Source: UBA1351 sp965140555
GTDB taxonomy: Bacteria; Bacillota; Clostridia; Lachnospirales; Vallitaleaceae
NCBI GenBank assembly: GCA_965140555.1
Contig: OZ223259.1
Coordinates: 620,001 to 684,000 of the forward strand
Direction of reading: 5' to 3'
Length of the DNA: 64,000 nucleotides
Numbering within the stretch: position 1 is the stretch's first letter; every line of letters starts with the position of its first letter. Shown one piece after another: positions 50,902 through 59,353 of this stretch. Made by a program: the position numbers and the translations under genes. The notes beneath the pieces were generated by a model. It searched no databases. It saw only the letters and a list, made by a program, of their open reading frames with translations, and was not told the DNA's origin.

Positions 50902-51408
50902 TTACTTCTGGTCCGGAATCCGTTTCATAACAACAAACTTCAATACCGGATAAATAACAACCACTTGCACAAGTATATTAATGGCATTGGTTAAATTAAC
51001 CCCCCAGAAATTCCCTACGACTGCTGAAATAGGTTCTAACACCAATGTAGGTATGTATAAACATATAATATAAACAATAATTACAGTGAGCAGATAGATC
51101 GGTACAGCTGCTCCTAATTTGTTGTTGGAATTAAACACCAGATTTCTTTGGACAATGAAATTGACTGCCTGTGCACAAAAGAAACTGACAAGAAAGGCAA
51201 GAAAACCTCCCAATCCTCCATTGGCTACTGTGTAATCAAAAATCCAAAAACGAAAGGGTTCATCCATTAATGCTTTGAATAAAATACTGTTTCCTATATT
51301 CAATACAACAAAATTTGTAATTGTTGCTATATTACTTAATAAATTAAACATGATAAATTCATAGAGGTCTCCATGTGCCTCTTTAAAACGTTTGATCGCT
51401 CCAATCAT
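50902..51408 (-). CDS. GtrA-family membrane protein
   Basis: 168 residues with four membrane helices (about 18-40, 65-85, 100-122, 135-158) in the GtrA/PF04138 pattern: ATITNFVVLNIGNSILF, ALVSFFCAQAVNFIVQRNLVF (the conserved NF...R region). GtrA proteins are thought to flip or help transfer undecaprenyl-linked sugars in cell-surface glycan decoration. It overlaps the second GH3 gene by 1 bp and precedes the membrane GH3 gene, forming a three-gene operon with them. Confidence 0.85.
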   Translation of the reverse strand: MIGAIKRFKEAHGDLYEFIMFNLLSNIATITNFVVLNIGNSILFKALMDEPFRFWIFDYTVANGGLGGFLAFLVSFFCAQAVNFIVQRNLVFNSNNKLGAAVPIYLLTVIIVYIICLYIPTLVLEPISAVVGNFWGVNLTNAINILVQVVVIYPVLKFVVMKRIPDQK

Positions 51409-53801
51409 TAATTCTTGCCTCTCTTTCTATAATGCCTAAAGGATTGAATCAATCCACCCAGTCCTCTGAAGAAGTGTCCGTTAACCATGCGTACAATCTG
51501 CTCTGTCATTTCCATGGATACCATACCATTTGACATTTTCGCAATGGCTCTAAAGGGCATATTAGATAAAAAGAACAGATTCAGATCCGGCTTCCCTTTT
51601 CTATAAGAACGGTCTCTTAAACGAATAAGTACTTTAATCCCACATCTTGCAAGAACGTTCTTCGCATAAACCATTTGAGATAATGAATCATTAATTGTGA
51701 GAGGTCGTGTTCCGTCCCATTGACTCTCCGGCAAAGCTTTTCCATAGAGTATTCTAAACTCACTTCGACTTATCTTCTCCACTTCTCCGGTGTAATACTT
51801 GGCTAAAGCCGTCTTGTTTTCTTGTATAACGTCTATACCCTCTACGGTCATGGTACCGGTTAGTCGGATATCTCTCGATGAACTTCCGATACGGATGTAG
51901 TACTCGCCTGCTTCAATTTGATAGCTATGATTGGCTATACTATAATATCTGAAGGTATATTCATCAAAGGCTATATGTATGGTTTTACTTTCCCCGGCTT
52001 CTAGGAATACTTTATGAAATCCCTTTAATTCTTGTACCGCACGATAAACACCGGTTTGTTCTTTCCCTACATATAATTGTACAATCTCACTTCCGTTACA
52101 GTTTCCTGTATTCGTTACCGTGAAGGTAACACCTGTAGTCGTTATGGCTAACTCACTATACGCAAACGTTGTATAGCTTAATCCATATCCAAAAGGATAC
52201 AAAACGGTTTTATCGCGTTTGTCATAATAACGATAACCTACATATATACCTTCTCGGTATTCACTGGTACGTTCTTTCCCCGGATAATAAGATGCACTGG
52301 GTGTATCGTCATAGGATAAAGGATACGTCTCTGCAATCTTACCACTTGGATTCACCTTTCCTGTTATTACATTCAACAGCGCATTCGCACCGGCTTCTCC
52401 TGACAAATAGCCATGTATAATCGCATGACAATATTTTGCCCAAGGCATTTCTATGACTGAACCACCACTGATTACAGCAACAATCTTAATATCCAACGCA
52501 TGTAAGCTTTGCAATAATTGAATCTGATTTTGATTAATACGAAGATGTTTACGATCATGTCCCTCGACTTCATCCACTTCATTCAAACCGACATAAACAA
52601 GGGCAACGGAAGCATTTTCTGCCAATCCAATAGCTTCATCCATCAAGGATTGGTTATATTGGCCTGAGCGTTCAAACCCTTCTGCATAGCCGATGACGTT
52701 TAAGTCATGAGATGACAGTTGTTCAAGGGTATTATCGAGGTGATACGGATTAACCATACTTGAACCCGCACCTTGATAGCGCGGCATCTTAGCAAAATCT
52801 CCAATAATCGCTACTGTATCCAACGTATTAAGGGGCAATACCCCATCATTTTCTAACAGAACCACCGATTGTTCTGCTGCGCGTTGTGCCAGTTTATGAT
52901 GGGCGTCGTAATCGACTTGAACCCCTTGTGTCAACTGAGTTTTATCCAGTACAGTTAAGTATTCCAATACGCGTTCATCAAGGACTTGCTCTTCTAAGCG
53001 TCCCTCTTTTACCGCATCAACAATCTGGTATATACTATCATTTCCCGGTGTCGGCATTTCTAGATGACTCCCTGCTTTAACACCTTCTATAGGGTCATTG
53101 GCACCACCCCAATCGGAAATGACAATACCTTCAAATCCCCATTGGTCTACTAACACATCCTGTAATAAATAAGGATGTTCATTGGCATAGATGCCGTTAA
53201 CTTTGTTATACGAAGACATAATGGCATGGGGTTTTCCTTCTTTTACCGCTATTTCAAAACCTGTCAAATAGAGTTCGTGGAGTGTTCTTTCATCGACGAC
53301 AGAATCACTTGTCATTCGCAAATATTCTTGGTTATTTGCCGCAAAATGCTTTGGACATGCGCTGCCTCCATGACTTTGTATTCCTTTAATGTAGGCTGCT
53401 GCCAATTTACCGGAAAGATAAGGGTCTTCACTAAAATATTCAAAATTACGACCACATAGCGGATTCCTCTTCGTATTTAAACCAGGTCCTAATAGAATGT
53501 TGACTTGGTGATAGGCTGCTTCTTTACCTAAGGCTATTCCTATCTCTTCTCCCAACTCGATGTCCCAGCTGTTGGCTATTGTTGCTGATGTGGGAAAACA
53601 GGTGGCTTCAACACCTTCAACCAATCCCAGATGATCCCCTTCTGATGCTTGTTTACGCAGACCATGGGGGCCATCTGCCATAAACATTTGAGGGATATTC
53701 AGACGTGGAACTCCACGTGAACCCCAAAAATCATGGCCTGACATCAAAGATGCTTTTTCTTCAAGGGTCATCTGTTTAATCCATTCTTTATTCTTATCCA
53801 T
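51408..53801 (-). CDS. GH3 beta-glycosidase, canonical domain order
   Basis: 797 residues from ATG 53801 (AGGAAAG upstream), not 53843. TIM barrel first: MTLEEKASLMSGHDFW, LLGPGLNTKRNPLCGRNFEY, KHFAANNQEYLRMTSDS and the nucleophile Asp in IVISDWGGANDP. Then the alpha/beta sandwich (QSVVLLENDGVLPLN, GAGSSMVNPYH) and the Fn3-like domain (GSEIVQLYVGKEQTGVYRAV, QELKGFHKVFLEAGE). A C-terminal extension of about 100 residues is unusual. No signal peptide, so cytosolic. Probably hydrolyses beta-glucosides or oligosaccharides taken up from outside; exact linkage unknown. Confidence 0.9.
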   Translation of the reverse strand: MDKNKEWIKQMTLEEKASLMSGHDFWGSRGVPRLNIPQMFMADGPHGLRKQASEGDHLGLVEGVEATCFPTSATIANSWDIELGEEIGIALGKEAAYHQVNILLGPGLNTKRNPLCGRNFEYFSEDPYLSGKLAAAYIKGIQSHGGSACPKHFAANNQEYLRMTSDSVVDERTLHELYLTGFEIAVKEGKPHAIMSSYNKVNGIYANEHPYLLQDVLVDQWGFEGIVISDWGGANDPIEGVKAGSHLEMPTPGNDSIYQIVDAVKEGRLEEQVLDERVLEYLTVLDKTQLTQGVQVDYDAHHKLAQRAAEQSVVLLENDGVLPLNTLDTVAIIGDFAKMPRYQGAGSSMVNPYHLDNTLEQLSSHDLNVIGYAEGFERSGQYNQSLMDEAIGLAENASVALVYVGLNEVDEVEGHDRKHLRINQNQIQLLQSLHALDIKIVAVISGGSVIEMPWAKYCHAIIHGYLSGEAGANALLNVITGKVNPSGKIAETYPLSYDDTPSASYYPGKERTSEYREGIYVGYRYYDKRDKTVLYPFGYGLSYTTFAYSELAITTTGVTFTVTNTGNCNGSEIVQLYVGKEQTGVYRAVQELKGFHKVFLEAGESKTIHIAFDEYTFRYYSIANHSYQIEAGEYYIRIGSSSRDIRLTGTMTVEGIDVIQENKTALAKYYTGEVEKISRSEFRILYGKALPESQWDGTRPLTINDSLSQMVYAKNVLARCGIKVLIRLRDRSYRKGKPDLNLFFLSNMPFRAIAKMSNGMVSMEMTEQIVRMVNGHFFRGLGGLIQSFRHYRKRGKN

Positions 53802-53823
53802 GTATGACTTTCCTTTCCTATAG

Positions 53824-53864
53824 ATAACAAAAGATGTTTGCAAATCTCAAGATTTACAAACATC
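53824..53864 (-). terminator. Terminator after the GT2 gene
   Basis: Stem arms 53833-53847 and 53850-53864 (15 bp with one mismatch) and a 2-nt loop; on the minus strand it is followed by TTTTGTT. It ends the transcription unit containing the GT2 gene, 7 bp after the GT2 stop, and separates it from the GH3-GtrA-GH3 operon. Confidence 0.7.
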
Positions 53865-53870
53865 CCGTAG

Positions 53871-54887
53871 CTAATTAAAACCGACACGCCGTTGTGCTTG
53901 TTTATACACAAACAGGGTAACCTTTCTTCCGGTCATCCCAGGTAGATGAAGTAAACTTCCAAAAAGCCCTAAGCGCATCTTTAAGTACAACGTCGAATCA
54001 TATTCTCTGATATACCGCCATAATGCTTGCTTTTTGACTAGTGCTTCTTTCGTTCCTGACTTAATCAATAATACCGATGATACAGTTGTCACTATTGTCA
54101 AATAATGTAGTAGATACTGCTTCAATTTCTTATCGTCTATGGATAACAGCCTGACATTTTCCATCATCAAACGATTCACCGTCAACTGTTGATCAATACG
54201 AGCTATCATATTTTTCTCATTGACCGACTGTTCCTCTCTACCTATAAAATAGTGATAGATACAGGCGTCCATATAGTAAATGCGCTCAACATAAGGTAAT
54301 GGCTGATAGACAAAAAGATTGTCTACATAAAATGTGTGTGTTGGCAATTCTAACTTCGATTGGCGCAACACGTCTAATCGGAAGATAACGGAATGCATCA
54401 AAATATACTTTCCAGGCCGAAAGTGCTTCATATCGGACCAGCTGATAATGCGTCCGGAGGGTATCACACCATTATAATGCATGATTTTTTTCTCCGTCAC
54501 ACCCACTTTATCGTAGACAAAATTGGCTAAGAACATATCTACATAATCCCGCTGTTTATAAAGGGTCTGTAATATGTCTACCGCGTCTTTTAATGTTTCG
54601 GGATTTACCCAGTCATCACTATCAACAACTTTGAAATAGAAGCCACCGGCATGCTGAATACCTGTGTTAACAGCACCTCCATGACCTGCATTTTGTTGAT
54701 GAATGGCTCGAATACGTGTCGGATATCTCCTTGCATAATCATCAGCAATTTCACCTGTTCTATCCGTACTTCCATCATTAACGATAAGAATTTCTATGCC
54801 GTCTCCGGCAGCCAATATCGATTCTACACAATTTTCCAAATATGCTTCTGAATTGTAACTCGGTATAGCTACAGATAATATTTTCAT
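53871..54887 (-). CDS. Family 2 glycosyltransferase
   Basis: 338 residues. GT-A fold: VAIPSYNSEAYLENCVESIL, ILIVNDGSTDRTGEIADDYA, NAGHGGAVNTGIQHAGG and the metal-binding DSDDW. C-terminal part without membrane helices. It transfers a sugar from a nucleotide donor; neighbouring UDP-galactopyranose mutase suggests the donor could be UDP-galactofuranose. A candidate regulatory motif lies in the 80-bp gap upstream, so it may have its own promoter controlled by the LytTR system. Confidence 0.9.
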   Translation of the reverse strand: MKILSVAIPSYNSEAYLENCVESILAAGDGIEILIVNDGSTDRTGEIADDYARRYPTRIRAIHQQNAGHGGAVNTGIQHAGGFYFKVVDSDDWVNPETLKDAVDILQTLYKQRDYVDMFLANFVYDKVGVTEKKIMHYNGVIPSGRIISWSDMKHFRPGKYILMHSVIFRLDVLRQSKLELPTHTFYVDNLFVYQPLPYVERIYYMDACIYHYFIGREEQSVNEKNMIARIDQQLTVNRLMMENVRLLSIDDKKLKQYLLHYLTIVTTVSSVLLIKSGTKEALVKKQALWRYIREYDSTLYLKMRLGLFGSLLHLPGMTGRKVTLFVYKQAQRRVGFN

Positions 54888-54931
54888 TCATGTGCTCCTT
54901 AACTGTCATTATCCTATCATATAGCCATTGC

Positions 54932-54964
54932 ACGTAACGGCTCATTACGTAAACGGTCATTTTG
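54932..54964. promoter_or_regulatory. Candidate LytTR-system binding site upstream of GT2
   Basis: TTACGTAAACGGTCATTTTG (54945-54964) matches 18 of 20 positions of a site upstream of the LytTR regulator operon (58217-58236). A second, slightly altered unit, ACGTAACGGCTCAT (54932-54945), is adjacent in tandem. A -10-like TATGAT follows on the minus strand (54921-54916). It does not match the published LytTR consensus spacing, so it may belong to another regulator. Confidence 0.5.
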
Positions 54965-54967
54965 ATT

Positions 54968-56083
54968 TTACAAATTGTTCCATAAACCCACTTCACGTTT
55001 CACTCGCTCTAAGGCTAGCTCAATGGTCTTGTCCATATTAATGTATCTATATTCACCTAATCGTCCTCCAAAAAGAACATGTTCCTGTCGTTCAGCCAAT
55101 TGTTTATATTGCTCATAGCGCATCGTATTGGCTTGATCATTGATGGGATAATAAGCCTCTTTACCGGGTGTATAGTCTTCACTATATTCACGCGTAATGA
55201 CTGTTTTCCCATCCTTTTTGAATTCAAAATGTTTATGCTCAATAATTCGCGTATAGGGCGTTAATTCATCCGTATAATTAACCACCGCATTCCCCTGATA
55301 ATTGTCACATTCCAAAGCTTCCGTTTCAAATCTCAAGCTTCGGTATTCTAGGGGTCCATACTTATAGTCAAAGAAGGTATCCACTTGGCCCGTATAGAGT
55401 ATTTTTTCTGCCTGTCCATCCCAGTACTGACGGTCATCAAAATAATCTGTCGCTAGTCGGATATCACTGCCTTCTAACATTTTCTCTATTATTTGCGTAT
55501 AACCACCAATTGGTATGCCTTGATATGCATCATAGAAGTAATTGTTATCATAAGTCATACGAACCGGTAGTCGCTTTATAATGAAAGGAGGCAATTGCGT
55601 ACAGGCTCTCCCCCATTGTTTCATCGTATAGCCCTTAATTAAGCGCTCATAAATATCTCTTCCCACGAGTTGAATCGCTTGCTCCTCCAAGTTTTTCGGT
55701 TCGTTGACAATCTCTTTTCGTTGCTCCTTAATAATTTCAGCTACTTTTTGAGGGTCAGCTTCTTTCCACATTTGGTAAAAGGTGTTCATATTAAAAGGAA
55801 GATTATAAATTTCACCATGATAGTTGGCAATAGGGCTATTAATATAATTATTAAAGGCAGCAAATTGATTCACATAATTCCAGACCTCTTTGTTGGAGGT
55901 GTGAAAGATATGGGCCCCGTATGTATGGACCTGAATACCCTCTATAGATTCTGTATAAACATTACCTGCCACATGCTTTCGTTTTTCAATAACCAAGCAT
56001 TTTTTTCCTCGCTTCGTCATTTCGTGGGCGAAGGTTGCACCATACAATCCTGCGCCGACAATTAGATAATCGTACATTTTCAC
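54968..56083 (-). CDS. glf: UDP-galactopyranose mutase
   Basis: 371 residues. FAD-binding start YLIVGAGLYGATFAHEMTKR, KHVAGNVYTESIEGIQVHTY, GAHIFHTSNKEVWNYVNQF, and the substrate region GYTMKQWGRACTQLPPFI with conserved Trp, and RYEQYKQLAE near the end. It interconverts UDP-galactopyranose and UDP-galactofuranose by a flavin-linked mechanism, supplying Galf for surface polysaccharide. It is 9 bp after the sensor kinase gene and upstream of the GT2 gene, hence a signalling-plus-glycan operon. Confidence 0.95.
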   Translation of the reverse strand: MKMYDYLIVGAGLYGATFAHEMTKRGKKCLVIEKRKHVAGNVYTESIEGIQVHTYGAHIFHTSNKEVWNYVNQFAAFNNYINSPIANYHGEIYNLPFNMNTFYQMWKEADPQKVAEIIKEQRKEIVNEPKNLEEQAIQLVGRDIYERLIKGYTMKQWGRACTQLPPFIIKRLPVRMTYDNNYFYDAYQGIPIGGYTQIIEKMLEGSDIRLATDYFDDRQYWDGQAEKILYTGQVDTFFDYKYGPLEYRSLRFETEALECDNYQGNAVVNYTDELTPYTRIIEHKHFEFKKDGKTVITREYSEDYTPGKEAYYPINDQANTMRYEQYKQLAERQEHVLFGGRLGEYRYINMDKTIELALERVKREVGLWNNL

Positions 56084-56092
56084 TTTCTCCTT

Positions 56093-57415
56093 TCAATTCT
56101 CATTCTCAAGTAACGGAACAAGGATTTTCATATCAAACCATTGATTTTCTGCATTAATGGAAAGGTTTCCATTATACTTTTCAATAATTTTCTTAATACT
56201 TTTTATTCCATATCCATGATAGTACGTATCCGTTTTCGTTGTGACCGGTACACCATGAGCAAACTCCAATTGTTCTTCGTAATAGTTTTCAAAGCGCATC
56301 ATTACAAATTGGTTTTTTGTAAAGACAGATACTCGGATAATGCGTTTATCTTGATCGGCTAACTTCGACACACTTTCAATACAATTATCCAGTGCATTCC
56401 CAAAGATAGAGCAGATATCCATGACCTTCATGAAATTTACTGCCGCTCCGTCAACCACGCAGCTGAGGTTAATCCCATTTTCCTTACAATATAAACTCTT
56501 TCCTGTTAACAAGGTATCCACCACCGGATTTCCTGTATCGAACTGAGCACTATAAATAGCCATTGCATGGTCAATTTCTTCCAAATATTCTTCTCGTTTT
56601 TCCGGATCCTTTTCATTACGAATGGCTGCTATCTGATGCTTCAAATCATGATACTTACGATTGATCATATCAATACTCTCCTTCGATTCCTGATATTGAT
56701 CATAACGTCTCCTAAGAATATCATTAATCGTATTCAATTCATGATTCAAATTAATCTCTCGTCGTTGTTCACTCCATGCAAAAAGAATCAAAACACCACA
56801 AAAATCCACTAAGGTCCGTATATATAAGATATTCGCTCCGATTTGCCGTGAAACAAAGGGCGTATCCCACACAAAGTTAATATTATTGATTGAAAAGGTT
56901 GCAAGACCGATAATAATCGCATTCATGACTTCTTTTATCGTTGTCCCCATATGTCTATCTCTTGAAATTTTTCGGGCGTCCATAAAATATGCTAAGGTGA
57001 ATAGGGGAATATACATCACCACCATCATCAATGCCGCCAAAATCCATGTATGATTTAATCCAGAATAAATCATATAGAAATATACTTGCCATTCTAAAGC
57101 AGCCACAAATTCTGCCAAAATAAAGGCACGGACAAAGAGGTACATAGCCTCCTTATTGTTTACATCACAGGTGCTCTTAATATATAAAAACATGGTCAAC
57201 ATAGCAACAAACATCCCCGGAATCCAGAAAGCAACGGGCAACTCATCGTTTACCATATGAATAAGAATAAGTGCAACAGGCCCTGCTATTATGTAGAAAA
57301 CATGCTCCCCTGATTCATGTCGCTTCTTCATAGACAAAATGTAGATTAAACATGCCAAGGATTCAGCAATTGCCGTAAACATTCTCGGTATTTCATAGTA
57401 TATCGTACCAATCAT
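56093..57415 (-). CDS. Sensor histidine kinase, AgrC/LytS-like (GHKL)
   Basis: 440 residues. Six to seven N-terminal membrane helices (about 5-215) with little extracellular domain, then a coiled region and the kinase part: H-box KYHDLKHQIAAIRNE, N-box SIFGNALDNCIESV, and the HATPase G motif GYGIKSIKKIIEKYNG. This design is typical of peptide- or metabolite-sensing kinases that pair with LytTR regulators. It overlaps the regulator gene by 4 bp (stop/start). Glf follows 9 bp downstream, so expression of the mutase may depend on the operon. Confidence 0.9.
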   Translation of the reverse strand: MIGTIYYEIPRMFTAIAESLACLIYILSMKKRHESGEHVFYIIAGPVALILIHMVNDELPVAFWIPGMFVAMLTMFLYIKSTCDVNNKEAMYLFVRAFILAEFVAALEWQVYFYMIYSGLNHTWILAALMMVVMYIPLFTLAYFMDARKISRDRHMGTTIKEVMNAIIIGLATFSINNINFVWDTPFVSRQIGANILYIRTLVDFCGVLILFAWSEQRREINLNHELNTINDILRRRYDQYQESKESIDMINRKYHDLKHQIAAIRNEKDPEKREEYLEEIDHAMAIYSAQFDTGNPVVDTLLTGKSLYCKENGINLSCVVDGAAVNFMKVMDICSIFGNALDNCIESVSKLADQDKRIIRVSVFTKNQFVMMRFENYYEEQLEFAHGVPVTTKTDTYYHGYGIKSIKKIIEKYNGNLSINAENQWFDMKILVPLLENEN

Positions 57416-58122
57416 CGGTAATCACCTCCGATAAATTCTGACAAAGCGTTCATAAAATTCTTCTTCTTAGGCCGACTAATGGGAAGTCGAGCTTCACCAA
57501 TACATACAACATTATCCTCTACCCCTTCAACATGGCTAAGACTGACAAGAACACCACTGTTACACCGAACAAAATGGTATGGTTTTACTTCCTGTTCCAA
57601 TTTCTTAATGGTGCTGTTAATATAAAGCTCTTCTGTTTCTGTTTTGACAAGAACTCGATGCTCACTTTTTTCCATATAACATATTTTGGATACATCCACG
57701 CGAATGAGCTCGTTATTCCTATTCAAGAGAATATAGGCTGAATTTCTATACTTTATTTTTTTGAGAGCTTTCTTTATTTGTTGCGCAAAATCTATATATA
57801 CAATCGGTTTGACGATATAACTCATCGCATTCACCTGATAGCCTTTTATAGCAAAAGAGGCCATATTCGTTACAAAGATAATAACGACATCAGAACCTTG
57901 ATTGCGAATATATCGAGCACCTGTCATCCCATCTGTTTCCTTCATTTCGATATCCATCAAAATAATATCCACATCATTTTTAAATCCTTCAATGAGTTGA
58001 CTGGCATCTGTATAGGTTACACAGTGAAATTTTTCTTCTTCCTCTTTTTCAAATGTATTGATATATTGAATTAATTGTCGTTGAATCTCCAAATCATCAT
58101 CAACTATAGCAATTTTATACAT
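57412..58122 (-). CDS. LytTR-family response regulator
   Basis: 236 residues. Receiver with DDD (8-10), phospho-acceptor D57 in IILMDIEMKETDG and Lys in YIVKPIVY; LytTR domain (about 135-232) with HFVRCNSGVLVSLSHVEGV. First gene of the operon with the GHKL kinase and glf. Related in sequence to the orphan regulator at 47091. It probably binds near its own promoter region (58217-58236) and upstream of GT2; both contain the same 20-bp motif. Confidence 0.92.
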   Translation of the reverse strand: MYKIAIVDDDLEIQRQLIQYINTFEKEEEEKFHCVTYTDASQLIEGFKNDVDIILMDIEMKETDGMTGARYIRNQGSDVVIIFVTNMASFAIKGYQVNAMSYIVKPIVYIDFAQQIKKALKKIKYRNSAYILLNRNNELIRVDVSKICYMEKSEHRVLVKTETEELYINSTIKKLEQEVKPYHFVRCNSGVLVSLSHVEGVEDNVVCIGEARLPISRPKKKNFMNALSEFIGGDYR

Positions 58123-58216
58123 TGTACACCTCCATCAGTACGCTTCTAGCATACCAAGTCCAGCAGATAAACACAACTTATTATTATACAACTTTATGCT
58201 GCATATATCCTAGCAA

Positions 58217-58236
58217 TTACGTAATCGGTCATATTG
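58217..58236. promoter_or_regulatory. Candidate autoregulatory site upstream of the LytTR regulator
   Basis: TTACGTAATCGGTCATATTG shares 18 of 20 bases with 54945-54964 upstream of GT2. It lies about 95 bp before the regulator start. On the minus strand a TATAAT follows about 43 bp from the start of the motif (near 58193-58188). Confidence 0.5.
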
Positions 58237-58271
58237 CTTTCATAAATGGTTTATTGCGTGTCTATAACTCC

Positions 58272-58320
58272 AAAAAAGACCTCTCAAAAGTTAGCTTTTG
58301 AGGCTAACTTTTGGAGGTCT
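58272..58320 (-). terminator. Terminator after the Gfo/Idh/MocA genes
   Basis: On the minus strand AGACCTCCAAAAGTTAGC pairs with GCTAACTTTTGAGAGGTC (one bulge) and is followed by six T. It lies 16 bp after the oxidoreductase stop and ends that two-gene operon before the LytTR operon promoter. Confidence 0.9.
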
Positions 58321-58335
58321 GTTCATTACTTAATG

Positions 58336-59352
58336 CTATCGATTCGCCAAGGGAACCCATTCTTTCGCATCTGAAGACGCATAAGCCGATAATACAATGT
58401 CTGTCGCATGAAGACCTTCTTCTAACGAAACAATAGAATCATCAGCATCTATGTTCTTGTATATATACCGAATACATTCTTCATGACTAAGACCCCAGTA
58501 GCTTTTTTTTCCCTCTACTACAGAGTCTGTTGCTATCACTTCACGCTTCCCGTTTCTGATAAGATAGGCCACTTGGTCTTTTAACTCAAGACATCCTTTT
58601 TCATAATGCAATTCCAAATAAACAGGGCTATTGACTCCATAGTTATTGCTCCCGTAAAACAGACTTTGAGCACCATTTTCATGCTTCATTTGAACCATGG
58701 CCATATCTTCCACGTCATTATAAGAATGGCTATAATTCCCGATATCTGCACGAACATCTGTCACACGGCTTGGTAGATAGGAGAGCAAATCCAATGTATG
58801 AATGGCTTGATTGATTAACAATCCGCCGCCCTCTGTTTCCTTTTGTCCCCGCCAAGGCGATTGAGTATAATAGCTGTCCTCTCGAAACCATGTAACACTC
58901 CCTTTTCCTGAAAGGTATCGCCCTAGTTCTCCGGATGTTGCATAGGCTTTCATAGCTTTGGATGTTGGATTAAAACGGTTTTGCAAAATAACACCCATTT
59001 TACTATTTGTTTGGTCCCTAACCTCTTTCAACCGATTTAGCGATTCTCGATTGATTCCCACAGGTTTTTCTAAAATAACGTTCTTGCCTTTTCTCATGGC
59101 CTCTATAGCCATATCCACATGGCAATGATGCGGCGTTACAATATGAACCCATTCGATGGCTTCAATATCCAGTAATACCTGCATATCCGTCGTTCCAAAA
59201 CAGTGATATTGTTCTGCTACAGTTTCAACTTTTGACTTGTCGCAATCACAAACAGCCAGAAGAGATATATCCTCAATTCCTTCAATAGCCGCCAAATGCA
59301 CCGTTGAAATACTGCCGCAACCGATAATACCAACGCCTTTTTTTCCATTCAT
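58336..59352 (-). CDS. Gfo/Idh/MocA-family oxidoreductase
   Basis: 338 residues from ATG 59352 (AAGGAAG 8 nt upstream), 1 nt after the upstream gene stop. NAD(P)-binding GVGIIGCGSISTVHLAAI, then the family motif VILEKPVGINRESLNRL with EKP, and active-site region GGGLLINQAIHTLDLLSYL. It oxidises or reduces a sugar or inositol-type substrate. Paired with a fused isomerase-oxidoreductase, so the two probably act in one catabolic or surface-sugar route. Related to the C-terminal half of that fusion. Confidence 0.92.
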   Translation of the reverse strand: MNGKKGVGIIGCGSISTVHLAAIEGIEDISLLAVCDCDKSKVETVAEQYHCFGTTDMQVLLDIEAIEWVHIVTPHHCHVDMAIEAMRKGKNVILEKPVGINRESLNRLKEVRDQTNSKMGVILQNRFNPTSKAMKAYATSGELGRYLSGKGSVTWFREDSYYTQSPWRGQKETEGGGLLINQAIHTLDLLSYLPSRVTDVRADIGNYSHSYNDVEDMAMVQMKHENGAQSLFYGSNNYGVNSPVYLELHYEKGCLELKDQVAYLIRNGKREVIATDSVVEGKKSYWGLSHEECIRYIYKNIDADDSIVSLEEGLHATDIVLSAYASSDAKEWVPLANR

Positions 59353-59353
59353 A

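Noticed and set aside
54932..54964. Standard LytTR binding site
   Set aside because: The repeat period here is about 15-16 bp, not the 21-22 bp expected for two LytTR half-sites. It is kept only as a candidate motif of unknown binder.
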